A DNA stretch of 64,000 nucleotides from Sphingomonas prati (GCF_014643515.1 NZ_BMJP01000001.1:558001-622000), one strand, 5' to 3'. Counted from the stretch's first letter, positions 36,963 to 45,469 are shown. Made by a program: numbers and translations. The notes: generated by a model not told the origin, from the letters alone.

Positions 36963-38150
36963 TTACAGCGTAACGACGTTCGACGGCATCATGATGTCGT
37001 CTTCCTCGACATACACGGTGGCCATCGGCTCGTCGGTCGCCAGTACGGTTTCGCCCGCAGTGAAGCCGTTGAACCCGGTCCGCATCGCGCACCCGTAGGC
37101 GCCGAGCATTCCGATCTCGATATAGTCGCCCGCCTTGGTATCGGCCGGCAGCATGAACGGACCGACCATATGGTCCATGTCGTCGCACGTCGGTCCGTAG
37201 AAGCTGAACCCGACATCCTTGGCGTTCGACGTCACGTCGCGCACCAGTTCGGTTGGGAAACGCCACGCGACATGCGCCGCGTCGAACAGCGCGCCATACG
37301 CACCGTCGTTGATGAACAGCTCGTCGCCGCGACGCTTCTCCACGCGGACCAGCAGGCTGGCATATTCCGCGCATAGCGCGCGGCCCGGCTCGCACCACAA
37401 TTCGGCGGAGTAGCTGATCGGCAGGCTTTCGAACGCCTGCTTGATCGCGTCGAAATAGGCGCCTAGCGGCGGCGGCGTCATGCCCGGATAGGTCGACGGG
37501 AACCCGCCGCCAACGTCCACCACGTCCACCGTGACGGCGGCGTTGACGATCGCTTCGCGCACCCGGCCCATCGCCTGGATATAGGCCGCCGGGCTCATCG
37601 CCTGCGAACCGACATGGAAACAGATGCCGAGCGCGTCCGCGACCTGGCGCGTCGCGAGCAGCAACGGCGCCGCGTCGCGTGCCTCGACGCCGAACTTCGA
37701 CGCCAGGCTGAGCTTGCTGTGATCCGACGACACGCGCAGCCGGACGCACAGCGTCAGGTCCGTCGCGTCATTGGTCGCACGGCAGATCTTTTCGAGTTCC
37801 TCGAGCGAATCGAGCGAAAAGGTGCGCACGGCGTGGACGGCATAGGCCTCGGCGATCGCTTCTTCCGCCTTCACCGGGTGCATGAAGCACAGGACGGCAT
37901 CGGGCAGCGTACGGGCGACCAGCCGCACCTCGGCAATCGAGGCAACGTCGTAATGCGTAATGCCGCTGTCCCACAGAACCTTCAGAAGGTCTGCGGACGG
38001 GTTCGCCTTGACCGCATACATCGAGCGACCCTGGAACTTCTCAACGAAGTACCGGGCCGCGCGCCGTGCAGCGTGCGGACGAATCAGCGTGACCGGTTGA
38101 ACCGGACGAAGGGCAGTTGCTAGCCCCAGCGCGCTATGATGCTTGTGCAA
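36963..38150 (-). CDS. Ornithine decarboxylase, fold type III (group IV)
   Basis: This PLP enzyme makes putrescine from ornithine, and some relatives also accept lysine. From the TTG at 38150 it has 395 residues, with the PLP lysine Lys48 in MYAVKANP, the glycine loop VVDVGGGFPSTYPG near residue 210 and the C-terminal FYGPTCDDMD bearing the catalytic cysteine. TTG 38150 is preferred because GGAGG lies 9 bases upstream and relatives begin MHKHHSA. An in-frame ATG at 38222 would add 24 residues without a good ribosome binding site. A short reading frame in another phase ends one base before this start. Confidence 0.92.
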   Translation of the reverse strand: MHKHHSALGLATALRPVQPVTLIRPHAARRAARYFVEKFQGRSMYAVKANPSADLLKVLWDSGITHYDVASIAEVRLVARTLPDAVLCFMHPVKAEEAIAEAYAVHAVRTFSLDSLEELEKICRATNDATDLTLCVRLRVSSDHSKLSLASKFGVEARDAAPLLLATRQVADALGICFHVGSQAMSPAAYIQAMGRVREAIVNAAVTVDVVDVGGGFPSTYPGMTPPPLGAYFDAIKQAFESLPISYSAELWCEPGRALCAEYASLLVRVEKRRGDELFINDGAYGALFDAAHVAWRFPTELVRDVTSNAKDVGFSFYGPTCDDMDHMVGPFMLPADTKAGDYIEIGMLGAYGCAMRTGFNGFTAGETVLATDEPMATVYVEEDDIMMPSNVVTL

Positions 38151-38151
38151 T

Positions 38152-38226
38152 TCAAGGGACCTCCAGTGGTCGTTCCGACAAAGCTGCCTTGCGGTGGAAG
38201 TCCCATGGGGCAGCGGACGCATCCAT
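38152..38226 (-). CDS. Candidate 24-codon leader peptide upstream of ornithine decarboxylase
   Basis: ATG 38226 opens a 24-residue frame that contains PWDFHRKAAL and ends in TGA at 38152-38154, leaving one base before the TTG start of the decarboxylase. AGGGGGG lies about 12 bases before its ATG. The ribosome binding site of the decarboxylase (GGAGG, 38160-38164) is inside its last codons, so a ribosome translating or stalling on the leader would control access to it. E. coli SpeFL, an ornithine-sensing leader before speF, also contains Asp-Phe-His. The resemblance is short and may be chance. Confidence 0.4.
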   Translation of the reverse strand: MDASAAPWDFHRKAALSERPLEVP

Positions 38227-38308
38227 ATGAACCAGTCGCCCCCCTGTAAAGTTGCAATTGAAACGTCACGAAGTGCAATGGACGCAACACCCGACCGCAG
38301 GAGGCACC

Positions 38309-39283
38309 ATGGCGACGAACGAAGACATTCCCCGGGTCTCGCACGAGGGCGTCGTGGCAGCCGCCGCGCGTATCGCCGGCGTCGCGACGCGGACCCCGCT
38401 GCTGCCGCTGCCCGGTTTCGCCAATATCTGGCTCAAGGCCGAATCGCTCCAGCTCGGCGGCGCATTCAAGTTCCGTGGCGCCTACAACCGCCTCGCCCGC
38501 ATCCCGGCCGCCGATCGCCCGCGCGGAGTCGTGGCCTTCTCGTCCGGCAACCACGCGCAGGGAATCGCCCGCGCAGCCGCGCTGCTCGGCCTCCCCGCCA
38601 CGATCGTCATGCCGGCCGACGCGCCCGCGGTGAAACGCAACGCCACCCTATCGCTCGGTGCCGAGGTCGTGACCTACGAGCGCGCGACCGAAAGCCGCGA
38701 ACAGATCGCCGCCGCCCTCGCAACCGAACGCGGCGCGGTGCTCGTCCCCTCGTTCGACGATCCGGACGTGGTGGAGGGCCAGGGCACCGCCGGGCTGGAG
38801 GCCGCGTTCCAGGCGACCGCACTCGGCCTGCCGCCGTTCGAGCGCGCCGTGACCTGCTGCGGCGGGGGCGGCCTGTCCGCGGGCATCACGCTGGCGCTGC
38901 CGGATGCCGAGATCGTGGTGGTCGAGCCGGTCGGCTGGGACGACATGGGCCGCTCGCTCGCCGCCGGGACCATCCTGCCCGTGGAGCCGAACCCGCCTGC
39001 CACCGCCTGCGACGCGCTCCAGACGTTGCGCGTTGCGCCGCTGACGTTCGACGTCCTGCACGCCGCCGGGGCCAGCGGAGTCGCGGTCAGCGAGGCCGAG
39101 ATCCGCGCCGCGATGCGCCACGCCTTCCGGCTCGGGCTCGTCGTCGAACCGGGTGGTGCGGTCGCACTGGCCGCGATCCTGTCCGGCCGCGTACCCGCCG
39201 ACGGCCGCCCGACGCTGGTCACGCTGTCCGGTGGTAATGTCGATCCGGCCGCCTGTGCCGCCGTGCTGGCGGAACAAGCATGA
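38309..39283 (+). CDS. Threonine/serine dehydratase-like PLP enzyme
   Basis: This 324-residue fold-type II PLP enzyme is related to threonine dehydratase and serine racemase. The PLP lysine is Lys54 in GAFKFRGAYN, followed by SSGNHAQGIA, and the phosphate loop is CCGGGGLSAG near residue 180. It lacks the regulatory ACT domain of biosynthetic IlvA, so a catabolic or racemase role is as likely. AGGAGG lies 5 bases before ATG 38309. It is divergent from the decarboxylase and overlaps the next small gene by 4 bp. Confidence 0.9.
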   Translation: MATNEDIPRVSHEGVVAAAARIAGVATRTPLLPLPGFANIWLKAESLQLGGAFKFRGAYNRLARIPAADRPRGVVAFSSGNHAQGIARAAALLGLPATIVMPADAPAVKRNATLSLGAEVVTYERATESREQIAAALATERGAVLVPSFDDPDVVEGQGTAGLEAAFQATALGLPPFERAVTCCGGGGLSAGITLALPDAEIVVVEPVGWDDMGRSLAAGTILPVEPNPPATACDALQTLRVAPLTFDVLHAAGASGVAVSEAEIRAAMRHAFRLGLVVEPGGAVALAAILSGRVPADGRPTLVTLSGGNVDPAACAAVLAEQA

Positions 39284-39447
39284 TCGCGGGCGGCTTCGTC
39301 CCCGCGGTACTGATGATCGCGGTCATCGCTTTGACCATCGGCGGATTCGCACTCCGCGGCCGCGGTGAACGCCAACGCAGCACGCTGATGTTCGTCGCCG
39401 CCGCGGTCTTCCTGGGAAACGTCCTGATCCAGACCTGGCCCCGTTAA
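39280..39447 (+). CDS. Small membrane protein, 55 aa, coupled to the dehydratase gene
   Basis: ATG 39280 overlaps the upstream stop (ATGA at 39280-39283) and opens a 55-residue frame ending at TAA 39445-39447. Two hydrophobic segments are evident, about residues 6-24 (FVPAVLMIAVIALTIGGF) and 37-51 (MFVAAAVFLGNVLI), with the basic stretch RGRGERQR between them. I do not recognise the family. The overlap and the membrane pattern support it as a real gene. Confidence 0.65.
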   Translation: MIAGGFVPAVLMIAVIALTIGGFALRGRGERQRSTLMFVAAAVFLGNVLIQTWPR

Positions 39448-39453
39448 CGCCAC

Positions 39454-39537
39454 GTCATCCCGGACTTGATCCGGGATCCAGCTTCTACTGAGCCGGCGCA
39501 AAGGCAGCGAGACCCCGGATCAAGTCCGGGGCGACGC
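39454..39537. repeat. Palindromic repeat family D
   Basis: Facing units GTCATCCCGGACTTGATCCG and CCGGATCAAGTCCGGGGCGA, 84 bases overall, sit between the convergent 55-aa gene and the alpha/beta hydrolase gene. The CCGGACTTGATCCGG core is a widespread alphaproteobacterial intergenic palindrome and is seen once in this window. Confidence 0.75.
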
Positions 39538-39542
39538 TGAAC

Positions 39543-40184
39543 TCAGGCCTTCAACCGCATGTCGAGATAATTATCGACCGACCGCATCAGCTGCGGCTGC
39601 TCGTTCTCGAAGAAGTGGTTCGCGCCCGGGATCGTGTCGTGATGGATCGTGATGTGCCGCTGCGTGCGGAGCTTATCGACCAGCTTCTGGACGGCGCCCG
39701 GCGTCACCACCTCATCCTGCTCGCCCTGGATGATGATCCCCGACGACGGGCACGGCGCGAGGAAGGTGAAGTCGTACATGTTCGCGGGCGGCGCGATCGA
39801 GATGAAGCCCTTGATCTCCGGACGCCGCATCAGCAGCTGCATCCCGATCCAGGCGCCGAAGCTGACGCCCGCGATCCAGGTCGTCTGCGCTTCCGGATGG
39901 ATCGACTGCACCCAATCGAGCGCGGACGCCGCATCGGACAGCTCGCCCACGCCGTTGTCGAACACGCCCTGGCTCTTGCCCACGCCGCGGAAATTGAACC
40001 GCAGCGTCGCGAAACCGCGCTTCACGAACGTCTGGTACAGCGACTGCACCATCCGGTTGTTCATCGTGCCGCCGGCTTGCGGATGCGAATGGAGGATCAT
40101 GGCGACGGGCGCACGCGGGCGCGGCCCCGGCTGGAACCGACCCTCGAGACGACCTTCGGGACCGGGAAAAATGACTTCTGGCAT
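39543..40184 (-). CDS. Alpha/beta hydrolase (dienelactone-hydrolase-like)
   Basis: This 213-residue hydrolase has the nucleophile elbow GVSFGAW (Ser near residue 108), the oxyanion strand ILHSHPQAGGTMNN with NNRMV, the acid in GEQDEVV and the histidine in GANHFF. This is the usual set of the small cytosolic hydrolases often annotated as alpha/beta hydrolase near iron-sulfur genes. Its substrate is unknown. It is divergent from the first cysteine desulfurase gene, with 57 bases between the two starts. Confidence 0.88.
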   Translation of the reverse strand: MPEVIFPGPEGRLEGRFQPGPRPRAPVAMILHSHPQAGGTMNNRMVQSLYQTFVKRGFATLRFNFRGVGKSQGVFDNGVGELSDAASALDWVQSIHPEAQTTWIAGVSFGAWIGMQLLMRRPEIKGFISIAPPANMYDFTFLAPCPSSGIIIQGEQDEVVTPGAVQKLVDKLRTQRHITIHHDTIPGANHFFENEQPQLMRSVDNYLDMRLKA

Positions 40185-40241
40185 CGTGTCTGCTTCTTGT
40201 CTGCGCGCAACGGGCGGGTGCGCGATGGATCGGCACCCTAT

Positions 40242-41342
40242 ATGAGGAATAGGACCGAAACGGCAATCACCGGAGATACTACGATTACGCGGCCGACCTA
40301 CTATCTCGATCACGCCGCCACCGCGCCGGTCTCCGCCGCCGCGCGCGCCGCGATGGTGGACGGGCTGTCGCGCTGGGCCAACCCCTCCTCCCCGCACGCC
40401 GCCGGCCGCGCCGCCCGCGCCGCGCTGGAGGACGCCCGCGCCCGCATCGCCACCGCGCTCGACTGGCCGCACACCGTCATCCTCACCAGCGGCGCGAGCG
40501 AGGCGCTGGCGATCGCCCTCACCCGCGCAAAGGTTCTGCGCCACGCCGTCTCCGCAGTCGAGCACGACGCTGTCCTGCGCGTACTGCCGGACGCGATGCG
40601 CCTGCCGGTCAACGGGAACGGCACCGTCCAACTCGACGAACCCTGGCTCGACGGTCCCCCCGCCCTCATCGCGATCCAGTCCGCCAACAACGAAACCGGC
40701 GTGCTGCAGCCGCTGGCCGAAATCGCCGCGAAGCTCCGCGCCGTTGGCCACCTTCTCGTCGCCGACTGCGCGCAAACCGCCGGCAAGCTTCCGCTCCCCG
40801 ACGCCGATTTCATCGCCGTCTCCGCGCACAAGCTCGGCGGCCCGCCCGGCATCGGCGCGCTGCTGATCCGCGACCTCGCCACGCTCGCCCCCAGCGGCGG
40901 CCAGGAGCAGGGGTACCGCGGCGGCACCGAGAACATGCCAGCGACGCTAGGTTTTGCCGCAGCACTCGAAGACGGATCGGCCTGGCTCACCGAAGCCGCA
41001 CGCCTGCGCGACAAACTCGAAACCGGCATCCTCGCATCCGGTGGCGAAGTCATCGCTTGCGACACCCCCCGCCTCGCCACGATCGGCGCCTACCGCCTCC
41101 CCGGCGTCGCCGCCACGACGCAGCTGATCCGCATGGACATGGTCGGCATCGCCATCTCGGCCGGCAGCGCCTGCTCGTCGGGCAGCCTGAAGCCCGGCCA
41201 CGTCCTCGCCGCCATGGGCCTTGCCCCGACCGCCGCCACCGAGACGATCCGCGTCAGCATCGGCCGCGACACCGGCGACGCCGCAATCGACGCGTTTCTC
41301 GCCAGCTACGCCGCGATGGCCGCCCGGCGCGCCGCGGCATGA
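40242..41342 (+). CDS. Cysteine desulfurase, NifS/IscS-like (copy 1)
   Basis: This 366-residue PLP enzyme releases sulfur from cysteine for iron-sulfur clusters or thiolated cofactors. The PLP lysine is Lys197 in SAHKLGG, and the persulfide-forming cysteine is Cys311 in SAGSACSSGS. It opens YYLDHAATAPVS near residue 20. It overlaps the next desulfurase by 4 bp, so the two are translated together. They are clearly different proteins, not a recent duplication. No IscU or SUF genes are adjacent. Confidence 0.93.
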   Translation: MRNRTETAITGDTTITRPTYYLDHAATAPVSAAARAAMVDGLSRWANPSSPHAAGRAARAALEDARARIATALDWPHTVILTSGASEALAIALTRAKVLRHAVSAVEHDAVLRVLPDAMRLPVNGNGTVQLDEPWLDGPPALIAIQSANNETGVLQPLAEIAAKLRAVGHLLVADCAQTAGKLPLPDADFIAVSAHKLGGPPGIGALLIRDLATLAPSGGQEQGYRGGTENMPATLGFAAALEDGSAWLTEAARLRDKLETGILASGGEVIACDTPRLATIGAYRLPGVAATTQLIRMDMVGIAISAGSACSSGSLKPGHVLAAMGLAPTAATETIRVSIGRDTGDAAIDAFLASYAAMAARRAAA

Positions 41343-42433
41343 TCTACCTCGACTATCAGGCGACCACCCCGCTCGCGCCCGAAGCGCGCGCCGCGATGCT
41401 CCCCTGGCTGGCGGAGGACGGGTTCGCCAACCCGCACAGCCCGCACAAGGCCGGCCGCGGCGCCGCCGCCGCGGTCGCCGCCGCCCGCACGCGCATCGTC
41501 GCCGCCGACCCTGCACTCGCCAACGGCAAACTCTGGTTCACCTCCGGCGCGACCGAGGCGGTCAACTGGGCGATCCAGGCGACTCTGGTCGACGCGCCCG
41601 CCACCCGCCGCGGCATCGTGACGATCGCCACCGAACATGCCTGCACGCTCGACACCGCCGCCTGGGCCGCGCGCCACGGCGCAGACGTCACGATCCTGCC
41701 GGTCGGTCCGGACGGGCTGATCGACCTGACGCAGGCCGCTGCCGCGATCGGCGACCGCACCGCGATCGTCTCCGCCATGCTGGTCAACAACGAGATCGGC
41801 GTGATTCAGCCGCTGGCCGAACTCGCCGCGATCGCCCGCGCGGCCGGCGCGCTGTTCCTCTGCGACGCCGCGCAGGCCTATGGCCGCGTCCCGCTCCCCG
41901 ACGCGGACCTGATTGCGCTGTCCGCGCACAAGATCCACGGGCCGAAGGGCATCGGCGCGCTGTACGTCCGCGACGGCATCAGGCTCGGCGCGCTCCTGCA
42001 CGGCGGCGGTCAGGAGGGCGGCATCCGCTCCGGCACCCTCTCCCCCATGCTCTGCGCCGGCTTCGGCGCAGCAGCGACCGTCACGTACGACCGCCGCGAC
42101 ACCGACGCCGCTCACGTCATGGAGCTTGCCCAAAGGTTCCGCGCCGCCCTGCCCGACTGGACCGTCAACGGCAGCACCGACCACCGCTACCCGGGCAACC
42201 TCAGCCTGCGCCGCGACGGGGTCGATGCGGCCGGCCTCATCTCCCGGCTGCGCAACGTCGCCTTCTCCGCTGGTTCCGCCTGCGCCAGCGGGTCGGGTCG
42301 CCCCAGCCACGTCCTGCGCGCGATCGGCCTCAGCGATGCACATGCGCGCAACACGATCCGGCTCGGCTTCGGCCGCTACACCACGTCGGACGAGATCGAC
42401 ACCGCCGCCGCGTTGATCGCCGCCGCCGCATGA
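41339..42433 (+). CDS. Cysteine desulfurase, NifS/IscS-like (copy 2)
   Basis: This 364-residue PLP enzyme starts MIYLDYQATTPLAPEA, closer to classical IscS than copy 1. The PLP lysine is Lys198 in SAHKIHGPKG, and the active cysteine is Cys315 in SAGSACASGS. The HGGGQEGGIRSGT loop is conserved. Its ATG overlaps the stop of copy 1 and its own stop overlaps the ferredoxin start, making a three-gene coupled set. Confidence 0.95.
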   Translation: MIYLDYQATTPLAPEARAAMLPWLAEDGFANPHSPHKAGRGAAAAVAAARTRIVAADPALANGKLWFTSGATEAVNWAIQATLVDAPATRRGIVTIATEHACTLDTAAWAARHGADVTILPVGPDGLIDLTQAAAAIGDRTAIVSAMLVNNEIGVIQPLAELAAIARAAGALFLCDAAQAYGRVPLPDADLIALSAHKIHGPKGIGALYVRDGIRLGALLHGGGQEGGIRSGTLSPMLCAGFGAAATVTYDRRDTDAAHVMELAQRFRAALPDWTVNGSTDHRYPGNLSLRRDGVDAAGLISRLRNVAFSAGSACASGSGRPSHVLRAIGLSDAHARNTIRLGFGRYTTSDEIDTAAALIAAAA

Positions 42434-42741
42434 CGCTCGTCCGCTTCCTGGATTCCACGGGGCAGGTTTCGTCCGAAACCGGCGCCCCGCCCGGCACCCG
42501 CCTGCTCGACATCGCGCAGGCGCTCGGCGAACCGCTCGAGGGCACCTGCGAAGGCCAGATGGCCTGTTCGACCTGCCACGTCATCGTCGCCGCCGAAGAT
42601 TTCGACCGCCTGCCCCCCGCGTCGGAAAACGAGGACGACCTGCTCGACCTCGCCCCCCACGTCACCCGCACCAGCCGGCTGGCGTGCCAGATCGTGCTGG
42701 ATGGGGTGCTGAAGACGCTGACGGTGCGGATGCCGGGCTAG
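42430..42741 (+). CDS. fdx: Adrenodoxin-type [2Fe-2S] ferredoxin
   Basis: This 103-residue ferredoxin has the cluster ligands Cys40, Cys46, Cys49 and Cys86 (CEGQMACSTC and RLACQ). This is the vertebrate-type pattern used in iron-sulfur cluster assembly. It probably donates electrons to the desulfurase-scaffold system encoded next to it. The ATG at 42430 overlaps the upstream stop by 4 bp. A family A hairpin follows the stop by 12 bases. Confidence 0.94.
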   Translation: MTLVRFLDSTGQVSSETGAPPGTRLLDIAQALGEPLEGTCEGQMACSTCHVIVAAEDFDRLPPASENEDDLLDLAPHVTRTSRLACQIVLDGVLKTLTVRMPG

Positions 42742-42753
42742 AATTCCCTACCT

Positions 42754-42815
42754 CCGTTCGGTTCGAGCCTGTCGAGAACTCCGCGCAGCGTTCTCGACAA
42801 GCTCGAACCGAACGG
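42754..42815. repeat. Palindromic repeat family A, copy 3
   Basis: A 62-nt hairpin, arms CCGTTCGGTTCGAGCCTGTC and its complement with one mismatch, with a 10-base centre. It lies between the convergent ferredoxin and RNA methyltransferase genes, where it may terminate both. Confidence 0.85.
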
Positions 42816-42833
42816 TGTTGTGCGGTAGTGGCC

Positions 42834-44102
42834 TCAGGCAGGCTTGACCCACCCCCGCACATCCAGCTGCACACCGGTCTGCAACGGCACATGTCCCGCC
42901 GCGCGCCCGAACACCCCGACCAGCTCGACATGCGTCGACCAGCGGAACTGCCCCACCGGCACGACCCGCTCCAACACCCATCCACCCGCGATCAAATCCT
43001 TCGCATCGCGCGCGAACGTCGCCGGATTGCACGAGACATAAGCCAGCCGCCGCACCCGGCTCGCCGCCGCCAGCGCCGTCATCTGCTCCCGCGCGCCCGC
43101 CCGCGGCGGATCGAGCACCACCGCATCGAAACGGTCCAGCTCCGTCACGGTCAGCGGCCGGCGCACCAGATCGCGATGCTCCACGAACAGCGGCAGCTGG
43201 CGCATCCCCGCCGCCGCCTTCAGCGCGGTCGCCGACGCCCGCGCGCCCTCCGCCGCATAGACCTTGGCGTTCGCCGCCAGCGGCACCGCGAACGTCCCGA
43301 TGCCCGCGAACAGGTCCGCCACCGTCGTCGCATCGCCCACCGCGGCGCGCACCGTCTCGACCAGCATCGCCTCGCCGTCCGCCGTCGCCTGCAGGAACCC
43401 CGCGGTCGGCAGCGGCACCGCGATGCCGTCGAACGTTACCGTCGCCGGCCGCGGTTCCCAGCGTGGCTCCGCCCCATGCCCCTCGTCCACCGACAGCCGC
43501 GCCAGCTTATGCTCCTGCGCAAAAATGGTCAGCGCCTCGGTCGCGGCCAGCCCCTCGACCGTCACCTTCTCGATCAGCAGGTCGACGCCCTGGTCGGCAA
43601 GCGTCATCCAGATTTCCGCCTTCCCCTTCCGCGGCGGCAGCAGCAACGACATCAGTCCGCGCAACGGCGCCACCAGCGCGAACAGTTCGGGCGCCAGAAC
43701 ATGGCATTCGTGCATGTCGACGATCGTGTGTGTCTCATGCTCGTTGAACCCGATCAGCACCTGCTTGCCGAACCGTTCCGCCTTCAACGACGCGCGCCGC
43801 CGGCTGCGCGGCGGCGACAGCGCGGGCACCGACATCTCAGGCCGGTCGATCTGCTGTGACGCCAGCGCGCCCGCGATCCGATCGACGATAAACGTCTGGA
43901 TCCCCGTATCGTCGACATGCTGGATCTGGCATCCGCCGCATTTCGGGAAATGCCGGCACGGCGGCATCTGGTGATGCGGCCCCGGCGTCAGCACGCCGAA
44001 CCCATCCAGATTGTCGCCCGGGGCGGCCAGCGGCGCATGCCGCCCGTCCGCCGTCACGCCCTCGCCATTGCCGGCGATCCGGACGATTTCATCTACTGAC
44101 AT
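42834..44102 (-). CDS. Class I RNA m5U methyltransferase (RumA/TrmA family)
   Basis: This 422-residue SAM-dependent methyltransferase makes 5-methyluridine in 23S rRNA or tRNA. An iron-sulfur site is suggested by Cys49, Cys55 and Cys58 (CRHFPKCGGC). The SAM motif is VADLFAGIGTFAVPLA, the proton-relay motif DPPRAG, and the catalytic cysteine lies in YVSCNPATFARD near the C-terminus. Which RNA is modified cannot be told. It is the last gene of the long minus-strand block and overlaps the upstream gene by 10 bp. Confidence 0.93.
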   Translation of the reverse strand: MSVDEIVRIAGNGEGVTADGRHAPLAAPGDNLDGFGVLTPGPHHQMPPCRHFPKCGGCQIQHVDDTGIQTFIVDRIAGALASQQIDRPEMSVPALSPPRSRRRASLKAERFGKQVLIGFNEHETHTIVDMHECHVLAPELFALVAPLRGLMSLLLPPRKGKAEIWMTLADQGVDLLIEKVTVEGLAATEALTIFAQEHKLARLSVDEGHGAEPRWEPRPATVTFDGIAVPLPTAGFLQATADGEAMLVETVRAAVGDATTVADLFAGIGTFAVPLAANAKVYAAEGARASATALKAAAGMRQLPLFVEHRDLVRRPLTVTELDRFDAVVLDPPRAGAREQMTALAAASRVRRLAYVSCNPATFARDAKDLIAGGWVLERVVPVGQFRWSTHVELVGVFGRAAGHVPLQTGVQLDVRGWVKPA

Positions 44103-45469
44103 GCACTCACTACTTTCCTGATCATATCCAGCAGGTCGTCGGCGACCAGCACCGCCCCCGCCGCTTCGGCCGCCGCGCCGTGCAGCCAGACCGCCGCCTG
44201 CGCCGCCGCGAACGGATCGTCGATCCGCGCACGCATCGCCGCGACCAGCCCGGCCAGCACGTCGCCCGTGCCCGCCGTCGCCAGCCACGCCGGTGCAGGA
44301 TCGGCGATCGCCACCCGCCCGTCGGGGGCCGCTATAACAGTATCGGCGCCTTTCAGCACCACGACGCATTGCGCCATCGCCGCCGCCGCCCGCGCCCGGT
44401 CGATCCGGCTGCCCGGCAACGCACCGAACAGATGCTCGAACTCGCCGCCATGCGGCGTCACGATCGCCGGCACCGCCAGCCCGCGCAACACGGCGGGCGA
44501 CGCGAGCCGCAACGCATCGGCATCCAGCACCAGCGGCCGCCCGCACGCCAGCGCCGCCACCAGCGTCCGCTCCGCCGCCGCACCGCGCCCCAGCCCCGGT
44601 CCGCACAGTACCGCATCCACACGGGCGTCGCCCAGCACCTCGGTCCCCTGACGATGCACCAGCGCATGCAACCCGCCGGCACTCGCCCCGCCGGCCAGCA
44701 CGACATAGCCCGCCCCGGTGCGCTGCGCCGCGGTCGCCGCCAGCAACGCCGCCCCGCCCATCGCCCCGGACAGCACCGCGACCATGCCGCGCGTATATTT
44801 ATGATCCTCCGCCCCCGGCGCCGGCAGCGAAGGCCGCCCGATCGCGGTCAACTCGGACGACGCCACCGCCACCCCGATATCGGCCACCACCACGCGTCCG
44901 CACAGCGCAGCCGCCGGCTGCAACCGATGCGCGGGCTTCAACGCCCCCAGCGCCACGGTCATATCGTAGGTCGGCAACTCCGTCCCAAACGTCGCCCCGT
45001 CATCCGTCGCGACCCCGCTCGGCAGATCGACCGCGATCCGCACCCGCGCCGCCCCGGCCAACCGCACAAGCGCAGCCGCCACCGCCGGCTCCAGCCCGCG
45101 CGCCAGCCCCGTCCCGAACAGTGCATCGACCAGCACCGCCCGCGTCGGCGCATCGTCCAGCGCAACCACCGGCCCGCCCCAGGCGGCGCGCGCCGCCAGC
45201 GCATGCGAAGACCGCGGCGGGCCCAGAACGGCGACCGTCACATCGACGCCGCGCTCGCGCAGCATCCGCGCGACGACATACCCGTCACCGCCATTATTCC
45301 CCGGCCCGCACAGCACCAGCGTCGGCGCCCCGGCCGCAAACCGCCACGTCGCCTCCGCAACCGAAGCCCCGGCACGCTCCATCAGCACGCCCGCATCCGT
45401 CCCGCCCGCCATGCACGCCGCCTCCGCCGCGCGCATCGCCGCGGCCGTCAGGATCGGCCGCCCGCTCAC
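44093..45469 (-). CDS. nnr: Bifunctional NAD(P)HX epimerase/dehydratase
   Basis: This 458-residue two-domain protein repairs hydrated NADH and NADPH. The N-terminal YjeF epimerase domain (residues about 1-205) has LVLCGPGNNGGDGYVVARML. The C-terminal ribokinase-like dehydratase domain has VLCGPGLGRG, VVLKGADTVI and ATAGTGDVLAGLVAAM. The start codon is GTG at 45469, overlapping the upstream stop as GTGA. It sits in a tightly coupled run with a small lipoprotein gene and the RNA methyltransferase. Confidence 0.95.
   Translation of the reverse strand: MSGRPILTAAAMRAAEAACMAGGTDAGVLMERAGASVAEATWRFAAGAPTLVLCGPGNNGGDGYVVARMLRERGVDVTVAVLGPPRSSHALAARAAWGGPVVALDDAPTRAVLVDALFGTGLARGLEPAVAAALVRLAGAARVRIAVDLPSGVATDDGATFGTELPTYDMTVALGALKPAHRLQPAAALCGRVVVADIGVAVASSELTAIGRPSLPAPGAEDHKYTRGMVAVLSGAMGGAALLAATAAQRTGAGYVVLAGGASAGGLHALVHRQGTEVLGDARVDAVLCGPGLGRGAAAERTLVAALACGRPLVLDADALRLASPAVLRGLAVPAIVTPHGGEFEHLFGALPGSRIDRARAAAAMAQCVVVLKGADTVIAAPDGRVAIADPAPAWLATAGTGDVLAGLVAAMRARIDDPFAAAQAAVWLHGAAAEAAGAVLVADDLLDMIRKVVSACQ

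Noticed and set aside
38150-38222. In-frame ATG at 38222 as the start of ornithine decarboxylase, giving a 24-residue extension (MRPLPHGTSTARQL)
   Set aside because: The extension lacks family resemblance and a properly spaced ribosome binding site, whereas TTG 38150 has GGAGG at 9 bases and begins the family N-terminus HKHHSAL.
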